From assembly GCA_963775975.1 (NCBI GenBank), contig CAVZKX010000001.1, positions 868,001 to 932,000 on the forward strand: 64,000 bases of DNA, given 5' to 3'. Under the pieces are notes generated by a model. It saw only the letters and a program-made list of their open reading frames with translations. It made no database searches and had not been told where the DNA came from. A program made the translations under genes and the position numbers. This DNA comes from JANXQG01 sp963775975 (GTDB lineage: Bacteria; Planctomycetota; Planctomycetia; Pirellulales; Thermoguttaceae). Below, piece by piece: positions 36,080 to 44,632 of the stretch; the first letter of the stretch is position 1, and each line of letters starts with the position of its first letter.

Positions 36080-38959
36080 ATGTTCACGCGAAAAACTCTG
36101 CTGGTTGCGGCATTTATCCTTGCCGCCGCAACGATTGCCCAGGCGGCGGATTCGTACTACGACATCCCCGTCCGCGATCTTCAATTGGTCGACGGCAAGT
36201 TGCCCAAGCCGCCGAGTGACCATTTCGACTGGCGTCACAACGAACACGCTATGGAGCCGTATGCCGTGCTCGACGGGCACGGGGAAGCCTATTTCACCGG
36301 TTCCGGCGCTCGTGGCGACGTTTGGCCGGAGACATCTCCCGCATTGGAGATTCATATCTGCGCTCCCGAAGGTCGCGAGATCAAGGGACGCCTCGTAATT
36401 GTCAATTCGGACCATTCGGGCATGGATGTGCTTCGGTTCGTCGTCCCGGCTTCGGCCGCGAAGCCCGAGGCCAAGGTCCCTTTTTATCAAGCAAAGTTGG
36501 ACTATTACCTTGTCCGAGCCGCCCGTGACATTCCCGGTGGGGCCTGGTTTCGGCATCAAGCTCGACTGACCCAGTCCGAATTGAAGATAGCTCCGAGCGT
36601 ATTGCAAGCGGCACTGAATCCTGCGCGCTTCCGTCGAGATAATCTATCCGATACTTATGACCTTTTCACCGGCGGCCGCGCGATCAGCGAGAATCTGCAG
36701 CTCGATCGCGTCATGCCGCAGCGCGTCGGCAATGAGACGCCCGTCAAGGTCGATTCGATCACGGGAATCACGATCAAGGAGATCGATTGGACAGAGCTTA
36801 TCAAGGATGCCGCACCGGCGCTCGATCCCTTAGCGAGCAAGATTCCTTTCGATCAGCACGCAGTTTTCTTTCCCAGTTTTCAAGCAGCGCTGACCGTGGC
36901 CGACGAGACGAAGCAACACGACACGCCCGTGCTGCGGCTCGCGGAGCCGCGCGCGGAAGATGCGGGCGTCGTCGCGCGCTACGAGCGGCAACTCGGCCTC
37001 CCGATGAGCACGCTGGCGCGGATGCTCGGTCCGACATTGGTGAAGAGCGTGGCCTTGACCGGTTCCGATCCGTCGTTCCCGCTAGGGACTGACGTGGCGA
37101 TTCTACTCGAATCCGAACAACCCGCGTTGTTGGAGAAAGCGCTAAAGGCGCGAATCGCGATGGCGGCGGCCGCGCTGAATAACGTGGATGAGCGAGAGGG
37201 TTTGATCGAAATCAGGACGGCTGAAACGAGGATCAGTAAAGACGGCGTTGAGCTAGCTCGCTTGCCCGGCAAGAGCTTGGCAAAACTTGCTTATGACGAG
37301 TTTGTGTCGCCTGACCGCAAGATGTCAAGCTACATTGCTCGATTCGACAACGCAGTTGTCGTCACGAATTCGCTGCACCAGATACAGCATTTGAACGACG
37401 TGCGCAGCGGCGACGCCAAGTCTCTCGCCGAGTTGCCCGAATACAAGTTCTTCCGCGCCCGCTATTCGCGCAAGGACCAGTTGGAATCGGCCTTTATCTT
37501 CATCAGCGACGCCACGATCCGCCGCTGGTGCGGGCCGAAGTGGCGGATCGCCGACGCCCGCCGCACCCGCGCCCGGGCCGTGCTTGCCGAGCTGCAAGCA
37601 TCACAACTCGATGCGCTTGTCAAACACAAGGTCGAACCCGGCCCGATCCATACCGACCTGCCCATCCTCGGCGGCGGCGAAATTCGGCTCACGCCGGGCG
37701 GCGTCGTTTCCAGCGTCTACGGCAGCTTGGACTTCATGACGCCGATCGGTGAAATGCCGCTGGACGAAGTTACGCAAGACGAGGCCCAAGGGTACGGCTT
37801 CTGGCGCGATGGCTACCAGCGCAATTGGTCGTGGGGCTTCGACCCGATCGGCCTCCGCATCAGCCTCTGCAAGCAGCTCGCGGCCGCCGATCTGACGATT
37901 TTGCCGCTGATCATGAACAGCGAGTACGACAACTGGGTCGAAGTTTCGCGCGGCGCCAAGTTCGTGCCCACCGCCGCCGATCCCCACAAATCGCTCGTGC
38001 AGTTGGTCATGGCTCTCAACAAGCAGTCGCGGCTCTTCCGACAGGGCGAGGGCTTCGCCACGATGGCCGTCAGCGGGCAAGTGGGATCGAAGATTTCGCT
38101 CGGCTGGGTCGGGCCTTCCATTTCCGTCTATGCCGACGACGATCCCTTTTGGGACGAACTGGCCAAGGTCGAGCAGGAGAAGCTCTCCGACTTCATGTTG
38201 AAGAATATCGAGCGGCTGCCGGTCGCGCTGCGGATCGATTCGAGTAATCCCCTTGGGCTGGCCGCGTTCCTTGCCTCCGCGCGGACCTATATCGAACAGA
38301 CCGCGCCCGGGCTGACGAACTGGGAGATGCTGAAGTATAAGGACCAGGGATATGTCCGCGTTTCGCCCGTGAAAGGTTCCGGCGCGCCGTCAGAGGTTGA
38401 TAACGCGGCCATTTACTATACGACGGTTGGCGGCGCATTGACCGTCACGCTCAACGAGCGTCTGCTCAAGCGGGCCATGGATCGCGCAGCGGCCGGCAAA
38501 CAATCGCCGGCCTCCACGACGGAAGCAAAGGACCAACCCGCGGCAAAGGAGCCTAAGCGGGCCTGGCTCGGTTCCAATGTCGGACTGCACGTCGATGCCC
38601 GCATCCTGGAGATCGCCAACGCCTTGGGCCGCGAGCAATACGAAGACCGCATGCAGGTCCTGAGCTGGAGCAACTTGCCCGTGCTCAACGAATGGAAACG
38701 GCTCTTTCCCGACCGCGACCCGGTGGCCGTTCACGCGGCGGTATGGGGCGTGACGCTCCAGTGTCCGGGTGGCGGAAAGTACGTCTGGAATGAGAAGTAC
38801 GGCACGATGGAATCGACCGTCTATGGACATCCCGGCCAGCCGAAGTCCGGCCCGCCGGCGCCGCCCGTGCTGAGCAGCTTTACGTCGGGCGACTTCGGCC
38901 TGACGCTGGAAAACGACGGCCTGCGTGCGCGAGTGGAGTTGCATCGCCCGGTGAAGTGA
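36080..38959 (+). CDS. Large secreted protein of unknown function
   Basis: The 959-residue protein starts MFTRKTLLVAAFILAAATIAQA, a clear signal peptide, with AGGAG 10 bases upstream of the ATG. Mature text opens DSYYDIPVRDLQLVDGKLPKPP. It contains no membrane helix after that, and a Lys/Pro-rich spacer (TTEAKDQPAAKEPKRAW) near residue 820. A stretch such as DQHAVFFPSFQAALTVADE and later AIYYTTVGGALTVTLNERLLKRAMDR resembles bacterial proteins with DUF3352-like beta-sheet domains that sit outside the cell, but I cannot confirm this. The frame is unbroken over 2.9 kb. Confidence 0.85.
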   Translation: MFTRKTLLVAAFILAAATIAQAADSYYDIPVRDLQLVDGKLPKPPSDHFDWRHNEHAMEPYAVLDGHGEAYFTGSGARGDVWPETSPALEIHICAPEGREIKGRLVIVNSDHSGMDVLRFVVPASAAKPEAKVPFYQAKLDYYLVRAARDIPGGAWFRHQARLTQSELKIAPSVLQAALNPARFRRDNLSDTYDLFTGGRAISENLQLDRVMPQRVGNETPVKVDSITGITIKEIDWTELIKDAAPALDPLASKIPFDQHAVFFPSFQAALTVADETKQHDTPVLRLAEPRAEDAGVVARYERQLGLPMSTLARMLGPTLVKSVALTGSDPSFPLGTDVAILLESEQPALLEKALKARIAMAAAALNNVDEREGLIEIRTAETRISKDGVELARLPGKSLAKLAYDEFVSPDRKMSSYIARFDNAVVVTNSLHQIQHLNDVRSGDAKSLAELPEYKFFRARYSRKDQLESAFIFISDATIRRWCGPKWRIADARRTRARAVLAELQASQLDALVKHKVEPGPIHTDLPILGGGEIRLTPGGVVSSVYGSLDFMTPIGEMPLDEVTQDEAQGYGFWRDGYQRNWSWGFDPIGLRISLCKQLAAADLTILPLIMNSEYDNWVEVSRGAKFVPTAADPHKSLVQLVMALNKQSRLFRQGEGFATMAVSGQVGSKISLGWVGPSISVYADDDPFWDELAKVEQEKLSDFMLKNIERLPVALRIDSSNPLGLAAFLASARTYIEQTAPGLTNWEMLKYKDQGYVRVSPVKGSGAPSEVDNAAIYYTTVGGALTVTLNERLLKRAMDRAAAGKQSPASTTEAKDQPAAKEPKRAWLGSNVGLHVDARILEIANALGREQYEDRMQVLSWSNLPVLNEWKRLFPDRDPVAVHAAVWGVTLQCPGGGKYVWNEKYGTMESTVYGHPGQPKSGPPAPPVLSSFTSGDFGLTLENDGLRARVELHRPVK

Positions 38960-38965
38960 GAAGTT

Positions 38966-39027
38966 GTAGGGTGCGGTCGAGTCCGACGAAGACCCACCAT
39001 GAATTGTCGCAATTTGGTGGGTCTTCG
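38966..39027. repeat. GGGTGCGGTCGAGTCCGACG repeat with hairpin end
   Basis: The first 35 bases (38966-39000) occur as an exact inverted copy at 48613-48647. Here they end in ACCCACCAT and are followed by TGGTGGGTCTTCG as a return arm, so the unit can fold. Confidence 0.9.
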
Positions 39028-39042
39028 CTTCATTTGACGCTA

Positions 39043-39107
39043 TCGAGGCCCGACGCGCAAGCGAGGCCGGCACCATTTACAAGCCTCGCTTGCGCGTCGG
39101 GCTTCGA
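39043..39107. repeat. CGACGCGCAAGCGAGGC palindrome
   Basis: 25-base arms at 39043-39067 and 39083-39107 form a near-perfect inverted repeat with a 15-base loop. It lies in the gap before the Cys-rich genes and may end transcription of the secreted-protein gene. Confidence 0.85.
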
Positions 39108-39150
39108 TCTCGCGAATAAGTCCCGCCGTTTGCCGTAGAGGGCGTACTAC

Positions 39151-39501
39151 ATGTTCCGAGCCGGGCAAATCGCTGCCGTCGTCACCACCGTTTCCATCGT
39201 TCGCCGCGGCAGATTCGTTCCGCCGCGGCGCGGCGGGGAAGGTCAACCTCGCCGCTAGGAACCGATTCTTCGCAAGAACGATTGCAATGCGCACGTCCGT
39301 CGCAACGCGGCCGGATTCGGTTCGCAATGTGGCGGAAACGCCGTTTACAAGCCGCGGGTCGTGCCGACTTCAATCCAAGTATGGATCCCAACGGCTGCAC
39401 GCGTCGGGCCGTGCAATACGGCCGACGCGGTTGAACCCGCGTGTTACGAGGGCTACCGCCCTTATGGCCAGGCCCCGGCGCGTGTGAGCTGGGAGCATTG
39501 A
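39151..39501 (+). pseudogene. Small secreted cysteine-containing protein, frame damaged
   Basis: ATG 39151 opens a signal-like segment (MFRAGQIAAVVTTVSIV). With two one-base shifts in the next ~120 bases the text continues FAAADSFRRGAAGKVNLAARNRFF, then NDCNAHVRRNAAGFGSQCGGNAV, and the last frame runs unbroken to VEPACYEGYRPYGQAPARVSWEH and the stop. The style matches the intact Cys-rich secreted protein that follows 72 bases later, so the two may be paralogues. The assembly of three frames is my inference. Confidence 0.35.
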
Positions 39502-39573
39502 GCAGGGAGCATGTGATCCGCTGCTCCTTGCTCCAGGCTCCCCGCGCCAAGCTTTTTCAAAAGGAACAATGAA

Positions 39574-40026
39574 ATGCAACGAACATGCTGGATAGTATTG
39601 CTGGCGGCCGGTGCGCTGGCTGCCCAACGAGCGGCGGCCGCCGATCCGCTGATGCCGGGTCCCGCGAGCGACGTGCAGGGTAACGCCAACGGCACGTATA
39701 TGCCAGGACCAACCGCTATGGGCTGTGGCCAGCCGAATGCGGCATACCCGGGCATCTTCTGCACTTGCAGTCACCCAAGATGCTGCCACTGCGAGTCGGC
39801 CTACTCGCTGGCGCCGGGCTGCTGCGAGGCGCGGAATCATTGCTACGACAACGCGTGGGACGGTTACTGCGAGAGGAAAGCGCACTGGGACACGGTACGG
39901 TGCAGGTTCGGCACCGGCGCCCTTTATTCCTGCTCGCCTTGCTCCACGTACGACGGTCGCGGCGTGGCGTTGGAAGCGCCGCTGCAGCCGGGCGCTGCCG
40001 CATGCGGTTGCCGCCAAATGCATTGA
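39574..40026 (+). CDS. Secreted cysteine-rich protein
   Basis: The 150-residue protein has a signal peptide (MQRTCWIVLLAAGALAAQRAAA) and about 17 cysteines, with clusters such as FCTCSHPRCCHCES, GCCEARNHCYDNAWDGYCE and YSCSPC. That density suggests a disulfide-bonded extracellular or cell-wall protein; planctomycete walls are rich in Cys proteins. No domain is recognised. AAGGA precedes the ATG by 4 bases. It is followed by an intrinsic terminator. Confidence 0.75.
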   Translation: MQRTCWIVLLAAGALAAQRAAAADPLMPGPASDVQGNANGTYMPGPTAMGCGQPNAAYPGIFCTCSHPRCCHCESAYSLAPGCCEARNHCYDNAWDGYCERKAHWDTVRCRFGTGALYSCSPCSTYDGRGVALEAPLQPGAAACGCRQMH

Positions 40027-40106
40027 AGAATTCCTCGGCCTTAGACCGATAGAAATTGTATCGACCTACCGGGAGGGTGGGACACTTCGGTGTCTCATTT
40101 CAGGAT

Positions 40107-40152
40107 AAAGATCATGGTACGACGATGGATCGTTGTACCATGATCTTTTTTT
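40107..40152 (+). terminator. Intrinsic terminator after the Cys-rich gene
   Basis: AAAGATCATGGTACGACGA and TCGTTGTACCATGATCTTT form a 19-bp stem with one mismatch and a short loop, then seven T. It is one of the clearest terminators in the window. Confidence 0.9.
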
Positions 40153-40158
40153 GCGCGC

Positions 40159-40228
40159 GTTTAACCGGAGCCAACGGCGATGGTCTGACGCCGAGATTGG
40201 CGCCGTCGCCGTTGGCTCCGGATTAAAC
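40159..40228. repeat. Inverted repeat AACCGGAGCCAACGGCGA
   Basis: Arms at 40159-40180 and 40206-40228 match as inverted copies and flank a 25-base loop that itself has GACGCC/GGCGCC-like halves. It lies between the convergent Cys-rich and TPR genes. Confidence 0.85.
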
Positions 40229-40305
40229 GAGCAAGCAAGAAAAAAGGTCACGGGACGGCCAATTTCGTTGACCGTCCCGCATCTGCTTAATTCTGATTGC
40301 CGCGC

Positions 40306-41857
40306 TTACGGCTTCGTGTTGGACGCCGTTGGAGTCGAAGACTCGGGCGCCTTCTCGTCCTTGACCAGTTCGTACAACTTGGTGGCTTCGGGCTTCATCG
40401 AGAACGGCTTGCCGGATTTGTTGAGGATCTGATCCAAGATTAGCTTCGCCTTGTACTTCATCCCGTTATGTCCGTTATCGTTGTGGAAAAGGATATTGGC
40501 CAGGTACGTTGCCGTATCTGGATTCGAGACGTTGCCGTTCGTGGCTCTCAGCACTGCGTCCATAGCTGCGCTGGCCAAATCGAATTTCTCCAGCTTGAAA
40601 TAGACCCAGCTCAAGGTCGATGCGGCGTCCAGGGCGTTGCTATTGTCCTTGTTGTTCTGATAGTTGGCATAGGCGAGTTCGAGCGCCCGGTCCTTCTTCC
40701 GCTGCTCGTCCTGCTCGACGAGAGCCAGGGCCAGATTATTCTTCACGGCGAAGTCGTTGGGCGCTTCGATGAACACCGCCTGGAAGTACTCTTGGGCTTT
40801 GTCGAACTTCTTGTCCCAGATGTCCACAAATCCATTCAGCATCCGCCCCGCGTTGCTGTTGGGATACCGTTGTCGAGCCGCGGGCAGCCTCTTATCGGCC
40901 TCCTCGATACGAAGGGCTTCCGCCGCCTGTTTCTTCGCTAAATCCATCTCCCCGTTCTCCAACGCCCACACGGTGACAACCGCGCGAAGATTCAGATCGT
41001 CTGGAGAATTCTTTAACGCAAAATTAAACATATTCTCGGCATTTACGGATTTCTTCCACGGGTTTTTGCGCTCGCTCATGTCGTAGTATTGGGCAATAAT
41101 CGCCGCCGCCGGCAGCAGTTGCTCGCGCGTCTTGTGGGTCGGATCATTGGCCACGTTATCCAAATCGATCTGCTTAGCTTTTTGCAGGTCTCGGTACACA
41201 TCCTCGACCTGAGCCTTAGCCTCATCCTTAGGTTTGCCCAGGGATTGCAAGAACTTTACTCGGGCGAGGCGCTGCAGTGCAACGACGTCTTTGGGCGAAT
41301 TCTTGAGAAGTTCTTCAAGCAGATCCTGGGCCTGCTTCCACTGCTCGCGGCGTTCGGCGACGGCAGCCATGCCGCTTAGCGCTTGCTGCTGGAGCATTGG
41401 CTTGCGGTCCGGGTTCGTGTACTTTTCAAGCGCTTGGCTGGCCTTCGCGAATTCGAGCTGCGACTCCGCCAGGCGGCCTTCGTTCAAAGCCATCTCGCCG
41501 AAGATCACCCACGGCTCGGGGTCGCTTGAGTACGTGAAAGCGGCCTTGTCCAGCGACTGCTTCGCGGCATTGCCCTGGTTCATTTGCCCGAAAATTCGAT
41601 AGAGCATCACATATTCATTAGGAAGTTTCGGGTTCTTCATGTACGCCTTATGCAACTCATCGATTGCTTCCTTGAGTTTGCCCTGGCTGAGCAGATTTAT
41701 CGCATTTTGAAGCTCGGGGATATCCGGTTCTTTGGCGTGGCGCGGCGGCTGCGCCGGAAGTAGAAACGGCCGGTTGGGCCGAAACGGACGATGACGCGGC
41801 AACAACGGCCGCCGCGGCTGCCAAGGCAACCGCAAACGAATAGGAGAAACGTGCCAT
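40306..41857 (-). CDS. Exported TPR-repeat protein (apparent frameshift)
   Basis: ATG 41857 begins MARFSYSFAVALAAAAAVVAA, a signal peptide, continuing SSSVSAQPAVSTSGAAAAPRQ. Near 41736 a one-base shift leads into AKEPDIPELQNAINLLSQGKLKEAIDELHKAYMKNP and ~470 residues of helical repeats (AESQLEFAKASQALEKY, then WKQAQDLLEELLKNSPKDVVALQRLARV and DKAQEYFQAVFIEAPNDFAVKNNLALAL). The final residues APESSTPTASNTKP are a flexible tail. TPR arrays mediate protein-protein contact, so this is probably a periplasmic scaffold. No partner can be named. Confidence 0.82.
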
Positions 41858-42518
41858 AAAACAATACCTTTAGTATGGATTCAAATATGGGTCCCGTAAC
41901 GCTCCAGAAGATGGCGAAAAGCGGATTCCACAGTCGCTCGGAATATCCTGCTTTATGCGGCTTGAAGTGGCGCTTGGCCTTGCGATTGGGGGATGGAATT
42001 CATGCCCTTTTCCAGCCGCCGGCAGGATATACGCAGTTCCGATCAATCTAGGTTACGATGAAAAATCGCTACTGACAAGGTGCCGCAGCATGCAATTTCG
42101 CAACTTTTCGTCCGCTGGACCCGACTTTGCAATCTACAAAACCCTTGACGGTTGGCGAATCGCGATTGGAATCTCAAAAGACATAGGCCCCGGTGGCTAC
42201 ATTCGAGCAGCCATCGGGGCCCTTGTGTCCGTGAAAAGCGGTTCTGCCCTGGTGTGGGGCCTTTGTCGCCGTTTTTAGCGTCTATACCTAAGATTCACGG
42301 ACTTGAATCTGTGGTCTATTGCCTTCCTTCAGAAAGCACTATTTGTGCCAATCGCTCGGAAGAAGCCGATTATGCCGCGATTTCTTGCCCTAAGTCGTAC
42401 TGGCGAAATGAGTTAGATCGTGTGCTCCTCCATCCGAGCCGTTCCATTCGAATTGCAATTCACCTTGCAATTCTTACAAAAGTCCGGAAATAGCCACGAC
42501 CCAGTTAGCCACAATTCA
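41858..42518. other. Gene-free region with one hairpin
   Basis: About 660 bases show no convincing gene in any frame. A hairpin at 42186-42221 pairs GGCCCCGGTGGCT with AGCCATCGGGGCC and may end transcription. It also holds the promoter region of the TPR gene, but no clear boxes stand out. Confidence 0.55.
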
Positions 42519-42956
42519 CTATTTTCCAATGCTCTGCAACAGCGTCTGCGTCATGGCCGCGAATACTTGGCTGATCTCGCTGTATTCACGGTCCTCGGCC
42601 TGGAAAAAGATGGTGTAGGTCGTGCCATCGACCCGCAAAGTGCGGATGCACGCCGTATTCGTCAGGTCGAGACAGAAGAAGTTTAAATCGAACCCGATCA
42701 GTTCGTGGCCGGCAATCGTCTCGGTCACCGGCTCGGCATCGAGCTCGTCATATTCCTTAAACATCGTTTCCAGAGCGGCACGGGCAATCTCCGCGGGCTC
42801 GGCGATTGATGTCGTATGCAGCGCGATAGACCAAAATGCCCCACCGGGACTATATACGGTCACCGCGCTTTGGCCGGCGCGGATTTCCTCCTCATCCAGT
42901 TGCCAGTTTTCCGGATACTGGAAGGAAATGCCAAGATTGTCAAACGTGGCTGCCAT
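42519..42956 (-). CDS. Small conserved soluble protein of unknown function
   Basis: The 145-residue protein starts MAATFDNLGISFQYPENWQLDEEE, then VTVYSPGGAFWSIALHTTSIAEP, GHELIGFDLNFFCLDLTNTACIRTL and YTIFFQAEDREY-EISQVFAAMTQTL. That order resembles PsbP/MOG1-like (DUF1795-type) folds, but I am not sure. No signal peptide and no membrane helix. It stands divergent from the TPR lipoprotein gene, with about 105 bases between starts. Confidence 0.7.
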   Translation of the reverse strand: MAATFDNLGISFQYPENWQLDEEEIRAGQSAVTVYSPGGAFWSIALHTTSIAEPAEIARAALETMFKEYDELDAEPVTETIAGHELIGFDLNFFCLDLTNTACIRTLRVDGTTYTIFFQAEDREYSEISQVFAAMTQTLLQSIGK

Positions 42957-43062
42957 ACGCCTTATCGTATCAGCCTTTGGACTAGAGGGGAATTGTGCGG
43001 AAAGTGCCGTGGCGAACCGCCAAACAATTTGTTACTCTCCCGTGGCATTTTTGTGGATTACC

Positions 43063-43998
43063 ATGCGCAGAGCTGTCACAATCCTTTTATTCACAGCTTG
43101 CCTTTTGCCGGCCGCAGGCTGTCAATGGGCCCGCCTCCGCGATCCGGTGCCCGCTTCGTTGGCGGCTTCGCGCAAGCTCTCCGGCGAGGGCAACGAGCTC
43201 ATGGAGCAGAAGCAGCCGGAAAAAGCTGAGGAGCGGCTGGCGGAGGCCGTCAAGGTCTGCCCCACGGATTGCGACGCCCGCCGCTACTATGCCGAGGCCC
43301 TCTGGATGCGCAACGCCCGCCAAGATGCAATCGCCCAGCTTGAAGAAGCCTGCCGTCTAAGCCCTGAATGTGAATTGCGCGTTCGCCTGGCCGAGATGTA
43401 TCTGGAAATGGGCCGCCTCGACGACGCTGCGCGGAACGTCGACCAGGTGATCGGCAAGAATCCCAAGCTGGCCGGCGCGTGGCGCGTCCGCGGCCGTGTA
43501 TTCCGCGGCCGGGCCGATCAACTTCTGGCCGCCGGCAGCGCCGATCAGGCCCGCGCCGCCTACGTTCATGCCTTGAACGACTTGCATCGCGCCGCCGGCT
43601 ACGACCCGACCGATCGCCAAACGATGGGCGAAACCGCCGCCGTTTATCGCAGCCTCGCCCAGCCGCAGCGCGCGCTGGAGAGCATGCAGTCGCTGGCCGA
43701 AACCTTTCCGCCCGGCGAAGAGCCGCAGCAGGTCCTCTACCTGACGGGCTTGGATTACATGGTCCTAGAGCGCTACGACGATGCGACGGCCTCGCTTTCG
43801 GCCGCCTTGAAGCGCGACCGCCCGACGCCCGAAATGCTCTATTGCCTGGCCCAGGCCCAATTTCGCAACGGGCAGCCGCAGGCGGCGGCCGCCTCGCTCG
43901 AACAGGCCCTGGTCCTCAACCCGCAGTACCTTCTTTGCCGGCAATTGCTCGGCCAGATCGAAGTCGCCCGGCAAGGCGGCGCGGCCGCCTGGCGGTAG
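43063..43998 (+). CDS. TPR lipoprotein
   Basis: The 311-residue protein starts MRRAVTILLFTACLLPAAGC, a lipoprotein signal whose lipobox is LPAAGC, so Cys20 is lipidated. Several TPR units follow: GNELMEQKQPEKAEERLAEAVKVCP, DAIAQLEEACRLSP, LAEMYLEMGRLDDAARNVDQVIGKNP, and a C-terminal pair AQFRNGQPQAAAASLEQALVLNP. It would be attached to the outer face of a membrane and act as an assembly scaffold, in the style of PilF/BamD-like TPR lipoproteins, though without direct evidence of either role. Confidence 0.88.
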   Translation: MRRAVTILLFTACLLPAAGCQWARLRDPVPASLAASRKLSGEGNELMEQKQPEKAEERLAEAVKVCPTDCDARRYYAEALWMRNARQDAIAQLEEACRLSPECELRVRLAEMYLEMGRLDDAARNVDQVIGKNPKLAGAWRVRGRVFRGRADQLLAAGSADQARAAYVHALNDLHRAAGYDPTDRQTMGETAAVYRSLAQPQRALESMQSLAETFPPGEEPQQVLYLTGLDYMVLERYDDATASLSAALKRDRPTPEMLYCLAQAQFRNGQPQAAAASLEQALVLNPQYLLCRQLLGQIEVARQGGAAAWR

Positions 43999-44109
43999 GG
44001 GGCCAATATCAAGGCTTTTCGGGATGGCGGCTCGCGGCCGCTGGATGCCACCGGCTTGTCCGGTGGTTCTTCACGCTCAAAACTACATAGGGCCATCCAA
44101 ATAATCCTG

Positions 44110-44160
44110 TCCTGCCCATTCTCCGGCGACGGCGGAGCCGTCGCCGGAGAATGGGCAGGA
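44110..44160. repeat. Perfect 23-bp inverted repeat
   Basis: TCCTGCCCATTCTCCGGCGA plus CGG (44110-44132) and its exact inverse (44138-44160) flank a 5-base loop. It lies shortly after the TPR lipoprotein gene and could act as a transcription end. Confidence 0.95.
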
Positions 44161-44230
44161 AACGCGTGGAGCGTAAGCCGTTTTGTAGCAACGAACGTAA
44201 ACATCCACCGGGCAAGCGGTTTGTCGATTT

Positions 44231-44425
44231 AAAGCCGCGGAGCGGCGCTAGTTAATAGCCAGGGGCGTAAGCCCCTGGGAAGCATTCGATTTCAATACCC
44301 TAGCCGCGGAGCGGCGACACCAGATCAGCCAAGTTTCGCCCCTCCGGGGCTTCCAGATCATTGTTACTGTTGCCCAGGGGCTTGCGCCCTGGCTATTTTC
44401 TTCCGCCGCTCCGCGGCTACGGACT
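44231..44425. repeat. Composite repeat cluster (GCCGCGGAGCGGC and CAGGGGCGTAAGCCCCTGG)
   Basis: GCCGCGGAGCGGC occurs near 44233 and 44303 and inverted near 44405; CAGGGGCGTAAGCCCCTGG near 44261 and a related CCCAGGGGCTTGCGCCCTGG near 44370. A CGCCCCTCCGGGGC hairpin lies between. Nested palindromes give a dense structural cluster in a ~600-base gene gap. Confidence 0.85.
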
Positions 44426-44632
44426 CGGTAGGCGACTAAATCGACAAACCGCAAGCCGGTGGCATTCAGCACATAAGCCTACCCCGGGCCTGTCGTTGCG
44501 CCTTATTCGTGCCCGTAGGCCCTGGGCTAGGGGACAAATCCTAATTCGGATTGGTATAATGGCGATTGCGCGATTGGCCCGCGAGAAGCGCAGGCCGCTT
44601 CGCCACGCCACCCCGATCAAGCCGAGCGGAAT

